This document shows, piece by piece, positions 1 through 8,471 of a stretch of DNA of 49,879 nt. The stretch lies in the NCBI GenBank assembly GCA_019418225.1, contig DYCF01000016.1, positions 49,469 to 99,347 of the forward strand, given 5' to 3'. The notes beneath the pieces were generated by a model. It ran no database searches and was not told the DNA's origin. It worked only from the letters and a program-made list of their open reading frames with translations. The translations under genes were made by a program, and so were the position numbers. Source of the DNA: Clostridiales bacterium (GTDB lineage: Bacteria; Bacillota; Clostridia; Lachnospirales; Cellulosilyticaceae). Positions within the stretch are counted from its first letter, which is position 1; each line of letters begins with the position of its first letter.

Positions 1-1540
1 CTGGTATTTCAGGCACTTCTAAGTTATCGCCATATTCATATGCACCGCAATCTATAATGCCTTGATGACGCTTATTATTTAAGATATCCACTTCGCCTGC
101 ATCTATTGTTTCATCACCACTATCAATACCTATTGACCCGCTTATAAGTGCATACTCATTTTGGGTGCTATCTTTAAAGAGCGGTTTTCCAAACATGGCT
201 GTCATCTCATATTTATCTTGAAATGCACTAAAACCTGTTGTGACCTTACCCATCATTTCGAACTCAGTCTGTTCTTTACCATTCTTACTATAATATAAGT
301 TGTGACTAAAGCTTATATTACTTGTATATTTACTTGAGAACTCACTATTAATCATTGGCTTATCTGCCTCTTGGTAAAAAATATTATTAGCAACCTCCAG
401 GCCATCTACAATTGATATGACAAGTTCGCCATTCTCTTTCCCATTATTAACGACAGTATTATTATACAACTTAATGTTTTTCGCCTTACCGCCACCTGTG
501 TAATAGCCACCTACTGTAATACCATTTTCTGAGTTATTATACACTAGATTATTTCTTACAATAATATTCTGAGTTGGATAATCGGAGGGTTCTTCTGCCC
601 CTACTTCAATGCCACCTTGAGAATCATAAATGATATTATTCTCAAATAAAATATCTCTACCCCCATCTACATAAAGCCCATAACTTGTTGCATAGGAACT
701 ATTGGCCTTGGATATAATATTTCCCCTTGCCACACAATATCTAGGTTGATCTAAGCTTGCATCTTCACAATACCCAAAGTTCCCGCAGAAATCGATACCA
801 ATATTTCCAGTATTTCGCACCTTATTATTAATCACACTCACATACTCACAATTTCCCGTTATAGAAATAGCCTCACACCATCCTGTATTACAATCATACA
901 CTTCGTTACCTTCAATTAAAATATTACTAATAGCTTTGTCTGCTCTTTCACCATAGCAAATAATAGCATTCGCACCAGAGTTAGATGAACTTGGCTTTGA
1001 GGCATACAAATCATGAATTTTATTGTTTTTAATGACAATATTACTTTCACCATTTCCTAAATAAAATCCGTATGCCCATTTATTCGTATTATTCCTAAGT
1101 TCTAAGCCCTCGATATGGATATAAGACTGTCCCCCTAAATCAATCATTGTTTCATTACTATTCCCACTATGATCTAGAATAACCTCTTCACCCTCATAAT
1201 TACGTAGTGTAATATATGCGTTTTCTTTACCTGATGTATTAAAAGTAATAGCTTCCTTATAAACCCCTCCTCTTATATAAATAGTTTGTCCTGATTTAAT
1301 TCCCTTAAGTGCCCTGCCAATCGTCGCATAAGGTTTTTCAATAGCCCCACTGCCACTGCTGTCACTTCCTTCGGCTGAAACAAACACAGCATTTTCATTC
1401 GTAATATCTTGCATAGTTTCTACAGTAATTTTCGCGCCATATAACTCTTCCTCTACTGTATTTGCCATACATACTCCCGAAGTCAATACAATAAGTCCTA
1501 AACTCATCAGTACATACATCTTTCTTCTAAAAATACTCAT
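1..1540 (-). CDS. Secreted right-handed beta-helix protein, pectate lyase-like (partial, C-terminus beyond window)
   Basis: Reads from an ATG at 1540 (AAGGGGA ribosome site just upstream) through about 513 codons to the window edge without a stop. It has a signal peptide (MSIFRRKMYVLMSLGLIVL...), then an N-terminal segment of the type FVSAEGSDSSGSG..KPYATI that is typical of DUF1565/PL9-like polysaccharide lyases. After that come many short repeats of the type 'N.I.N.IYD..GGI.V', the rungs of a right-handed parallel beta-helix. The likely role is extracellular pectin or polysaccharide cleavage or binding, consistent with the pectate lyase at 14664 and GH105 at 16333. The catalytic class cannot be fixed without the missing C-terminus. 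Family assignment is good; the exact substrate is inferred. Confidence 0.8.
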   Translation of the reverse strand, partial: MSIFRRKMYVLMSLGLIVLTSGVCMANTVEEELYGAKITVETMQDITNENAVFVSAEGSDSSGSGAIEKPYATIGRALKGIKSGQTIYIRGGVYKEAITFNTSGKENAYITLRNYEGEEVILDHSGNSNETMIDLGGQSYIHIEGLELRNNTNKWAYGFYLGNGESNIVIKNNKIHDLYASKPSSSNSGANAIICYGERADKAISNILIEGNEVYDCNTGWCEAISITGNCEYVSVINNKVRNTGNIGIDFCGNFGYCEDASLDQPRYCVARGNIISKANSSYATSYGLYVDGGRDILFENNIIYDSQGGIEVGAEEPSDYPTQNIIVRNNLVYNNSENGITVGGYYTGGGKAKNIKLYNNTVVNNGKENGELVISIVDGLEVANNIFYQEADKPMINSEFSSKYTSNISFSHNLYYSKNGKEQTEFEMMGKVTTGFSAFQDKYEMTAMFGKPLFKDSTQNEYALISGSIGIDSGDETIDAGEVDILNNKRHQGIIDCGAYEYGDNLEVPEIP

Positions 1541-1662
1541 AGCTGCATCCCCTTGCGGCTATATATTACCCCCGTCAATATATAACCCGAATTTTTTTGG
1601 ACCTTGTACTTGTATTATAATATAGTTAAATAAATCTAATCAATGTAAATACTTGCTTAAAT

Positions 1663-1703
1663 AATAAGAAGGCAGTAGCACTTTCGCACTACCACCTTCT
1701 TAT
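1663..1703 (-). terminator. Intrinsic terminator of lipase 1
   Basis: Inverted repeat AAGAAGG(C/T)(A/G)GTAG around an apical GCGAAAG loop, followed on the minus strand by an AT-rich tail. It lies about 20 bases after the lipase stop codon. Confidence 0.8.
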
Positions 1704-1723
1704 TTTAATTATTCTACTTTTAA

Positions 1724-3289
1724 TTATTCTACATCAATATGTAATGCTGCTTCAGATGGAATATCTAAAGCTTTTACATTTTTAAGTTGTGTACTATATG
1801 CAAGAAGAATATAAGATTCCATATAGTGTGGATGTGAAAGTCCACCGATACCTGCAAGAATTAATTTTGTTTTAGCTGTTTTGTACGCTTCTGCTACATC
1901 AAATGTTAAGAATTCTGCTGCTGACATCGTTCCCGCTAAGTTTAATCCCGCCGCTGTAATAAAGTACATTGGTGACTGTAACATTGTATAACCATATGTT
2001 TTCTTGCCAATTAAGTTTTTACCTTCTGTAAGTTCAATTTGTGCATATGGAAGACAAGCTTCTGGAATAGAAGCTAAAGCATCTGCTCTTTTCTCTTCAG
2101 ATGAGAATGATTTTGTTACTTTGATTTTATCTACATTACTATAATCAAATGCAGCATCTCTATCTTCAATAATATCACCGATTGCATCTACTGCATCATT
2201 CATCATTGATGATGACATATATGTTTTACCAGTAATTGTAGCCCATTTAGTTTTAAGTATAAGATTCATATCTGTATTTATTGTACGACCATATTTTGTG
2301 AATCCCCAAGCTTCAGTTGGAATTTCTGGTACAAGGTCTTCTTCATTAACAATGTTGAAAATACTTGGGTATGTATTCGCTGCATTTTCATCTAAAGTTG
2401 TATTTGGTGTTGCAAAGCTATATGTATATGTAGTGAAGTTTTTATCTTCAAGTTTTTTACCTACAAGGTTAGCAAGTGCACCCCCTCTAGAATGTCCTGT
2501 AATCATAAATGTAGCATCTTGTGTATCTACACCATTTTCTGTCATGTATTCTTCAACAAGCTTTATAATTCTATTAGCTGTAATATCAAGTCCCATATGA
2601 TTTTGCTTTTCAGTCCAATCTGCTACGTTCCCAAACTCTTTGTCTTGTCCCATGGCAAAGTTACTAAGCCATTCCATCTGTGCTCTTGTTCCACGAATTG
2701 CAATCATAATTACTTCTTTTTCTTCACTACCATTGCTGATTTTTTTATGACCTACATTAAATTGTGTCACATGTCCATCATCATAATAATTTCTTAAGTT
2801 ATATTCTGCTGCATCTTCAAATCCATGTGATGCCATAACGCCCATAATTCCTTGTGCTGTATTAATATCTGATGCATCTGTCGCTAATGCATAACCATAT
2901 GTAGATGCTTCTGCCTCATTTACAGCAAAATCAATATCTGATGAGTAGTATGAAAGTGCTGAGAAGAGAGATGCTGTTTTACATAATCCTCTATTAAAAA
3001 CTGTATTATCATTAAAGAACCAATTGTCATCCCATTCATATGAAAGGCTAAATCCATTTTCCATTTCTCCATCTGAGACTTTAACAATATTGGTTTTAAT
3101 TAAATTTTGGTTTGTTGGAAATAAGCATGTTGTCTCAATTCCTAATGCTGAACCTGTTGTTGCTGTACTTACTTTTTCTGCTACAACTTGGCTACTTGTT
3201 GTTACCCCTTGAGCAAAAATTTGTGCTGGCATTGCTGTCATTGTCATTGCTGCAATAAGTGTGTAAATTAATGTTTTATTTCTTCCCAT
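1724..3289 (-). CDS. Secreted class-3 lipase, paralogue 1
   Basis: 521 aa. A signal peptide (residues 1-28, ending AQIFAQG) indicates secretion. The alpha/beta-hydrolase core of the Lipase_3 family is clear: an RGTR strand near residue 199, then the nucleophile elbow GHSRGG (residues 265-270, Ser267). The likely acid is D318 in NEEDLVPEIP, and the likely His is in the SHPHY segment near 485-489. It should hydrolyse acylglycerols or other esters outside the cell. Start is the ATG at 3289 with ACAGGAG eight bases upstream. The next gene upstream, 3612-5135, is a close paralogue with the same order of motifs, so the pair is a tandem duplication. A terminator lies between them, so each is probably transcribed separately. 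Confidence 0.9.
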   Translation of the reverse strand: MGRNKTLIYTLIAAMTMTAMPAQIFAQGVTTSSQVVAEKVSTATTGSALGIETTCLFPTNQNLIKTNIVKVSDGEMENGFSLSYEWDDNWFFNDNTVFNRGLCKTASLFSALSYYSSDIDFAVNEAEASTYGYALATDASDINTAQGIMGVMASHGFEDAAEYNLRNYYDDGHVTQFNVGHKKISNGSEEKEVIMIAIRGTRAQMEWLSNFAMGQDKEFGNVADWTEKQNHMGLDITANRIIKLVEEYMTENGVDTQDATFMITGHSRGGALANLVGKKLEDKNFTTYTYSFATPNTTLDENAANTYPSIFNIVNEEDLVPEIPTEAWGFTKYGRTINTDMNLILKTKWATITGKTYMSSSMMNDAVDAIGDIIEDRDAAFDYSNVDKIKVTKSFSSEEKRADALASIPEACLPYAQIELTEGKNLIGKKTYGYTMLQSPMYFITAAGLNLAGTMSAAEFLTFDVAEAYKTAKTKLILAGIGGLSHPHYMESYILLAYSTQLKNVKALDIPSEAALHIDVE

Positions 3290-3483
3290 CTGTATACTCC
3301 TGTCTATTTTTAGTCAACTACAACTTTACCATATTTTTCTTTTTTTAACAACTTTTTTATTACTAAGTTTAATTAAAAAAGTCACTTAATTTAATTAATA
3401 AAAATGATTTAGTAAAAATATAGAGAGAAACCATTTAAAAATAAATCTTTCTTATTTTATAACCTTTCTTATTCTATAAAATG

Positions 3484-3535
3484 AAGGCTAAAAAAGAAGA
3501 CTAAAAAAGAAGACTAAAAAAGAAGACTAAAAAAG
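3484..3535. repeat. Tandem repeat, 4 x 13 bp, downstream of lipase 2 terminator
   Basis: Four consecutive 13-bp units of AAG(A/G)CTAAAAAAG at 3484-3496, 3497-3509, 3510-3522 and 3523-3535. On the transcribed (minus) strand each unit reads CTTTTTTAG(T/C)CTT, a copy of the terminator's 3' arm edge plus its U-tract. The rest of 3290-3483 holds no gene that I can see, only AT-rich promoter-like sequence. Confidence 0.9.
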
Positions 3536-3561
3536 AAGGCTACTCAAATGAATAGCCTTCT
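3534..3561 (-). terminator. Intrinsic terminator of lipase 2
   Basis: Stem AGAAGGCTA / TAGCCTTCT with a ten-base loop. On the minus strand it is followed by a T-run that runs straight into the 13-bp tandem repeat. Confidence 0.85.
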
Positions 3562-3611
3562 AAAAATCTTTATCTTTTCAATTATCTACTTGATGGCATA
3601 TACGCAATCTA

Positions 3612-5135
3612 TTAAAATTGATCACTATCTGCTAATACAATATATGATTCCATGTAATGTGGATGAGAAAGTCCAGCAATACCTGAAGCCATTAATCTTG
3701 ATTTAGCTGTTTTGTAAGCACCTGCTACATCAAATGCAACGAACTCAAGTGGTCCCATTGTTCCTGCTAAATTTAATCCAGCAGCTGTAATAAAGTACAT
3801 TGGTTTTTGAAGCATTTTATAATTGTAAGTTGTTTTACCCAATGCATTTACTGATTCATAAAGTTCAATTTCTGCATATGGCATACATGCTTCTGGAATA
3901 GATGCTAATGCCTGTGCTCTCTTCTCTTCTGATGTAAATGATTTAGTAACTGTATATTGTGATAAATCTTCACCATACACATGTGCATCATTTCTATCAC
4001 TAATAATGTCTCCTAAAGCATTAAGTGTAGTTGCAAGACCTGAAGCAGATTCTGTTGTATATTTTTTACCAACAATATCTTGCCAAACAAGTTTTAAGTC
4101 TTCTGTCATATCTACATTAAGTGTTTGACCATATTTTGTGAATCCCCAAGCTTCAGATGGTACAGCTGGTACAAGGTCATCTTCATTTACAATGTTGAAA
4201 ATACTTGGATATTTATCAGCTGCATCTGCTTCTAATGTTGTATTAGGTGTTGCGAATGAATATGTATATGTATCAAAGTTTTGATCTTCTAATTTTTTAC
4301 CTACAAGGTTAGCAAGAGCTCCCCCTCTAGAATGTCCTGTAATCCAGAATGTTACATCATCACCTTTTACCTTGTATCTATCAATATATTCTTCTACAAG
4401 TTCAACGATTCTGTTAGCTGCAATATCGAATCCCATGTGATTTTGTTTTTCTGTCCACTCTGAAATGTAGTCGAACTCTGCATCTTGACCCATTGCAAAG
4501 TTACTAAGCCATTCCATCTCGCCTCTAGTACCACGAATACTAATTACAACAAGTTCTTTTTTGTCTTTGCCTTTACCTATTTTTTTGTGAGCAATGTTAA
4601 ATTGTGCCACATGGTTATCATCTGCATAGTTTCTTAAGTTATATTCTTTAACATCTTTTAAATCATGAGATTTGAAGACTTTGCTAATACCAGATATATT
4701 GTTAATTTCTCCATCTTCACTATCAAATGCATAAGCATATGTTGATGCATCTGCTTCATTTACTTGAAGATCAATTTTCGAAGAGTAATATGAAAGGGCT
4801 GCAAAAATTGATGATGTTCTTGCTAAATCTTGATTAAATACAGTATTATCTTGGAAGAACCAACTATCATCCCATTTGTATGAAATATCAAAGCTTTGTG
4901 TGATTTCTCCGTCCTTAGTGACTGTGATTAAGCTTTCTTCCCTTTCTGTGTATGTTTCTTTTTTACGGCTCGCCGCTACGGCTAATTGAATTGCCGAATC
5001 TGTTGTTAATGGTGCTTCTTGTTCAGCAATAATTGGAGTATCATTATTTACTGATTGAGCAAAAATTTGTGTTGGCACTGTACTCATTGTCATTGCTGCA
5101 ATAAGTCCATATGCTAATATTTTTCTGTTAATCAT
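3612..5135 (-). CDS. Secreted class-3 lipase, paralogue 2
   Basis: 507 aa from the ATG at 5135, chosen because a perfect AGGAGG lies six bases before it; an in-frame upstream start at 5177 lacks such a site. Signal peptide residues 1-27 (ends QIFAQS). The architecture matches the neighbour at 1724: RGTR near 201, nucleophile elbow GHSRGG with Ser269, acidic NEDDLVPAVP segment, and C-terminal SHPHYMESY with the probable catalytic His. Long stretches are near-identical to paralogue 1 (for example MEWLSNFAMGQD and GHSRGGALANLVGKKLED). The two diverge most just after the signal peptide, where this copy has a charged insertion. Function is extracellular ester hydrolysis by family; the difference in substrate between the two is unknown. 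Confidence 0.9.
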   Translation of the reverse strand: MINRKILAYGLIAAMTMSTVPTQIFAQSVNNDTPIIAEQEAPLTTDSAIQLAVAASRKKETYTEREESLITVTKDGEITQSFDISYKWDDSWFFQDNTVFNQDLARTSSIFAALSYYSSKIDLQVNEADASTYAYAFDSEDGEINNISGISKVFKSHDLKDVKEYNLRNYADDNHVAQFNIAHKKIGKGKDKKELVVISIRGTRGEMEWLSNFAMGQDAEFDYISEWTEKQNHMGFDIAANRIVELVEEYIDRYKVKGDDVTFWITGHSRGGALANLVGKKLEDQNFDTYTYSFATPNTTLEADAADKYPSIFNIVNEDDLVPAVPSEAWGFTKYGQTLNVDMTEDLKLVWQDIVGKKYTTESASGLATTLNALGDIISDRNDAHVYGEDLSQYTVTKSFTSEEKRAQALASIPEACMPYAEIELYESVNALGKTTYNYKMLQKPMYFITAAGLNLAGTMGPLEFVAFDVAGAYKTAKSRLMASGIAGLSHPHYMESYIVLADSDQF

Positions 5136-5283
5136 AATTAACCTCCTATTTATTTTTACGCCATAAAACATTATCATATTTCAATCTATCTAACAACTTT
5201 TTCCAGTACTTTATTAAATTTAAAAAAACACTTAATTTAGTTTAAAAATTCGCTTAATTTAGTTCAAAAATTAAATTAGCCTA

Positions 5284-5329
5284 TAAAGAAAGAACTTATG
5301 ATGTTGTACCTTTCATAAGTTCTTTCTTA
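5284..5329 (-). terminator. Intrinsic terminator downstream of cheY
   Basis: Stem TAAGAAAGAACTTATGA paired across an 11-base loop, near-perfect over 16 bp. It lies on the far side of the repeat copy that follows the cheY stop. Confidence 0.75.
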
Positions 5330-5345
5330 ACTACTTTATGTATTT

Positions 5346-5460
5346 TATTGAGAAACCAACTAAAAACTTGAAATATACATATACATAAATTGTTTTCTCC
5401 CAATGATTTCACATAATTCAAAACTATGAATAATTAAAGTCTATGAATGTGAAATCTATA
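5346..5460 (+). repeat. Two-hairpin dispersed repeat, copy A
   Basis: About 115 bp. The first hairpin arm begins GAGAAACC (5350) and is closed by the degenerate GTTTTCTC. The second is bounded by GATTTCACAT and ATGTGAAATC. The end (AATCTATA) touches the stop codon of cheY at 5461 directly. It is the same family as 14416-14530 and 21446-21785. Confidence 0.85.
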
Positions 5461-5826
5461 TTATTTGCCAAGTACTTTATTTACCGCTTCAACAATACGG
5501 TCTGCTTGGAATGGCTTAACGATAAAATCTTTTGCACCTGCTTGAATAGATTCTAATACCATTGCTTGTTGTCCCATAGCTGAACACATTACAATCTTCG
5601 CATTTGCATCGATTTCTTTAATTCTCTTTACTGCTCCAATACCATCAAGTTCTGGCATTGTGATATCCATAAGCATAAGGTCTGGTGTATGTTCTTTGTA
5701 AGCATCAATTGCTTTTAAGCCATTTTCAGCTTCTCCTACAACTTCAAAACCATTTTTAACTAAAATATCTTTAAGCATCATTCTCATAAATGCTGCATCA
5801 TCTACTACTACAATTCTATTTGCCAT
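5461..5826 (-). CDS. cheY: CheY-type single-domain response regulator
   Basis: 121 aa, the whole length being a receiver domain. The acidic pocket D9/D10, the phospho-acceptor D54 (in LMLMDITMPELDG), the switch Ser82 (MCSAMGQ) and Lys104 (FIVKPF) are all present. It should be phosphorylated by a CheA-type kinase and act on the flagellar motor or a related target. The ribosome site AAAGGAAG supports the ATG at 5826. It sits 30 bases downstream of a CheC-like phosphatase gene in the same direction, so the two form an operon in which regulator and its likely phosphatase are co-made. No other chemotaxis or flagellar genes occur in the window. Confidence 0.9.
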   Translation of the reverse strand: MANRIVVVDDAAFMRMMLKDILVKNGFEVVGEAENGLKAIDAYKEHTPDLMLMDITMPELDGIGAVKRIKEIDANAKIVMCSAMGQQAMVLESIQAGAKDFIVKPFQADRIVEAVNKVLGK

Positions 5827-5856
5827 TTTACTACTTCCTTTACTTATATTTTTCTT

Positions 5857-6471
5857 TTATAACTTACTTTGATCTAAACCTTCAATAAGTTCTCTTGCAA
5901 ACTTCACTGACATAATCTGTGCAATATTACTATCTAATGTGTTTTCAATTTCCATTCTAAAAGAAATAATTACTGCATCTTCAATATCGCTTGCAATTTC
6001 TTTCATCCATCCTTTTTTATCTTTGATAATCATTGCATTTGGTGCACTAATATCAACTAATGTATTTAGCATCTGTGAAAGTGATGTAGAAGAAGACCCC
6101 ATCATTTGATTCATTGCTTCTGATATTGCACTTAAGTGTAATTCTGTAATTGGTCCCTCTTCTGCAACTCCTGGTCCCATCATCATTAAATTTGTAATAA
6201 TCTTTACGTCATCTTCCTTTAGGACTAATAAATTAGTTCCTGTAACACCCTCTACCGATTTAATAGCTGTAGCTACAGCCTCATTCTTAAAGTATTCTTC
6301 AATCTCTTCATGTCCTAATACTTGTACATTAGGTGTGGTAATAGAGACCTTGCGATTATTTAAAATTGTAAATAATGTTGTTGCTGCAGTACCCATACAT
6401 ATATTGCTTACTTCCCCTAAAATGTCTTGCTCTCTTAATGATAAGTCATTTTTTATTTTTTCTTCACTCAT
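5857..6471 (-). CDS. CheC/FliY-like CheY-P phosphatase
   Basis: 204 aa starting at the ATG at 6471, eight bases after AGAGGG; a GTG nine bases further upstream overlaps that site and is rejected. It contains two copies of the CheC active-site helix pattern E..N: ILGEVSNICMG near residues 18-28 and AISEAMNQMMG near 115-125. A loop LLVLKEDDVKIITNLMMMG precedes the second copy, as in CheC/FliY proteins. The length equals stand-alone CheC and lacks the FliN-type C-terminal domain of full FliY. By family it dephosphorylates CheY-P. Pairing with cheY immediately downstream supports that. Confidence 0.85.
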   Translation of the reverse strand: MSEEKIKNDLSLREQDILGEVSNICMGTAATTLFTILNNRKVSITTPNVQVLGHEEIEEYFKNEAVATAIKSVEGVTGTNLLVLKEDDVKIITNLMMMGPGVAEEGPITELHLSAISEAMNQMMGSSSTSLSQMLNTLVDISAPNAMIIKDKKGWMKEIASDIEDAVIISFRMEIENTLDSNIAQIMSVKFARELIEGLDQSKL

Positions 6472-6576
6472 GTTGTGCACCCTCTGGATAAACTCTTCTA
6501 TTTTTTTGCATACCTTTATGAATTTTAGTTTACCATATTTTATTCATTTTGGAAATAAAAGCTAATAAAAATTTAC

Positions 6577-6637
6577 AAAAAACAACTTTTTTATTGGACT
6601 GCACGTTATATCTTTTCATTCCATAAAAAAGTTGTTT
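6577..6637 (-). terminator. Intrinsic terminator of the methylase gene
   Basis: Stem AACAACTTTTTTAT(T)GGA / TCC(A)ATAAAAAAGTTGTT, 23 bases after the stop, with a T-run on the minus strand. Confidence 0.8.
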
Positions 6638-6660
6638 CATTATATATAATATATATTCCT

Positions 6661-8148
6661 TTATTGGTTAACACTTAAAATATATACATAAGCATTTTCT
6701 TTCTTAGAAATCTCAAATTTCTTTAAAACCTCATATTGTTCACGTGCTCTTACTTCACGTTCCACCATTTCTTTATTTCTTGTATACATGATAATTACTG
6801 CTTCATCCTTTAAAACTTCTAAAGCTTTATTAAAGAAATCATGATAGAGCATCATCAATTCATCTTCACTCTTACGCCCCGTTTGTGCCGGCATATTCGT
6901 AAAAATTTCATCAAATAAATAATCATGTTTAAAATCAAAGAAGTCACGGTTAATAAAGTTAATTTGTGCTTTTGCTTCTCGTGCATTAATAATAGCCTTG
7001 TCTATAGCTTGCCCAAAACTATCAATTCCGTACATAGGTGTTGCTGGCACTAACTTATTACGCTCAATCAGCATCGTTCCTACACCACAAAATGGATCTA
7101 ATACCTGTGCATTTTCTACTAAGTATGGTTTTGCAAGTCTTGCTACAAGTGCGGCTGTTACTGGTGAAATACTTGCAGCTACTGCATGTTTTCTATAAGC
7201 AAAGCGTTCATCCTTGATTGTATATAGTTTAAGCAGCACATTGAATACGCCATCTCTACCTTCAATGAGGCGAATTTCAAATTCATAATTAGAGGTTGAA
7301 TTAATAAGCTTTCTTCCTGATTGTTGCTCTAATTTAGCCGCTAATTTCTTAGTAAAGTCACTTTTCTTATCAAGTAACATTTTACTCTTTACTTCTATTC
7401 TAAAGTAGTATGCCCCACTGCCTTCATGTCTCTCATCTAAGAATTCTAGCAGGCCACCACTACAAAGTGCCTCAGCGATAATTGCTGGTTCCATTGCTAC
7501 TGTTCCTACATTTTTAAGTCTAAAGAGTAATTCTGTGTAAGTACGAATATTTAAAATCTCATTTAAATCCTTTGTACGCGCAATAACGCCTGCATTAAAT
7601 TCCTTTGCCTTGCCATTTGTAATTTGCTCTAATGTTACATCTTTGTGGTCACGATTTGTGAGAAGGACTACATCAGAAAGTACATTATATCCTGTAAACT
7701 TATGCATTCTTGGTTTTTCTACTGTTAAAAGCATTTCTGTTAATGTACGAATTTCCTCATTAATATGCTTCATGCTAGTTTCTTCAAACTCACCTGTTGT
7801 AAGATAGTCTAAACGTGCTTTAAGTTTATCTGCTAAATCACTATACTCAAATTGTTTAAGTGCTTCTAGGTAATCAACCTTGATAAATAACTTTTCTTCA
7901 TTTTCATAAGCTGTATAAAGTTTGCTTCTAAATTCAGGTGCTTTAATCTCACCCATAATTAAGGCAACATTTTTACGTGTTTTAGCATCTTCATCTGTCA
8001 GGAGATTTTTAAGTACCTCATAATCTCCCCCTAAAAAATATTGAAAAGCAAGCTTATTATTCTTATCTTTCAATAATTTTCTAAGCTCTATTAAATTTTT
8101 ACGTACGTCTTGCCCAGCGGCAATATTATTATAAATTTCTCTTAGCAT
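6661..8148 (-). CDS. HEAT-repeat protein fused to UPF0020-type SAM methyltransferase
   Basis: 495 aa. Residues about 1-115 are alpha-helical HEAT-like repeats (TRKNVALIMGEIKAPEFRSKL). The middle is THUMP-like and predicted to bind RNA. The C-terminal third is a Rossmann methyltransferase with motif I DPFCGVGTMLIE and a motif IV-like NMPAQ. In N6-adenine or N2-guanine methylases of this fold motif IV is usually NPPY/DPPF/NLPFG, so NMPAQ is a variant that may change or weaken catalysis. Likely an rRNA or tRNA base methyltransferase; target unknown. The AAGGAG ribosome site supports the ATG at 8148. It appears monocistronic, with a terminator right behind it. Confidence 0.75.
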   Translation of the reverse strand: MLREIYNNIAAGQDVRKNLIELRKLLKDKNNKLAFQYFLGGDYEVLKNLLTDEDAKTRKNVALIMGEIKAPEFRSKLYTAYENEEKLFIKVDYLEALKQFEYSDLADKLKARLDYLTTGEFEETSMKHINEEIRTLTEMLLTVEKPRMHKFTGYNVLSDVVLLTNRDHKDVTLEQITNGKAKEFNAGVIARTKDLNEILNIRTYTELLFRLKNVGTVAMEPAIIAEALCSGGLLEFLDERHEGSGAYYFRIEVKSKMLLDKKSDFTKKLAAKLEQQSGRKLINSTSNYEFEIRLIEGRDGVFNVLLKLYTIKDERFAYRKHAVAASISPVTAALVARLAKPYLVENAQVLDPFCGVGTMLIERNKLVPATPMYGIDSFGQAIDKAIINAREAKAQINFINRDFFDFKHDYLFDEIFTNMPAQTGRKSEDELMMLYHDFFNKALEVLKDEAVIIMYTRNKEMVEREVRAREQYEVLKKFEISKKENAYVYILSVNQ

Positions 8149-8262
8149 TATTTCTCCTTATTTTTACGAACTCGTTTATGCATCTACACTAACACTTTTT
8201 AGAACTTTAAGCAAGTATTCCCCCCTCTTACCATTGCCTTAGATAACTTCTTTAATTTACAT

Positions 8263-8346
8263 TATAAAGTTTTAAAAGCACCTTATAATTTTTAAAAAGC
8301 ACCTTATAATTTTTAAAAAGCACCTTATAAATTTTAAAAAGCACCT
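8263..8346. repeat. Tandem repeat, 4 x 21 bp, overlapping pflB terminator
   Basis: Units 8263-8283, 8284-8304, 8305-8325 and 8326-8346; the middle two are identical (TATAATTTTTAAAAAGCACCT). On the minus strand each unit is an AGGTGCTTTTTA segment, that is, the 3' arm plus U-tract of the pflB terminator. No gene lies in 8149-8471. Confidence 0.9.
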
Positions 8347-8383
8347 CCAAGGCTTTTGAGGAGAGATGCCTTGAAAGTGCTTT
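8338..8383 (-). terminator. Intrinsic terminator of pflB
   Basis: Stem AAAGCAC..CCAAGGC / GCCTTG..GTGCTTT with T-run on the minus strand. Its 3' arm is the first unit of the 21-bp tandem array. Confidence 0.85.
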
Positions 8384-8471
8384 ATATATATATGAGGAAA
8401 TGTTATGTTTTTTTATTGGGTTTTAAGTCTATTAGTTAAAGAATTCTTTCTTACATTATTTTATGAAATAA

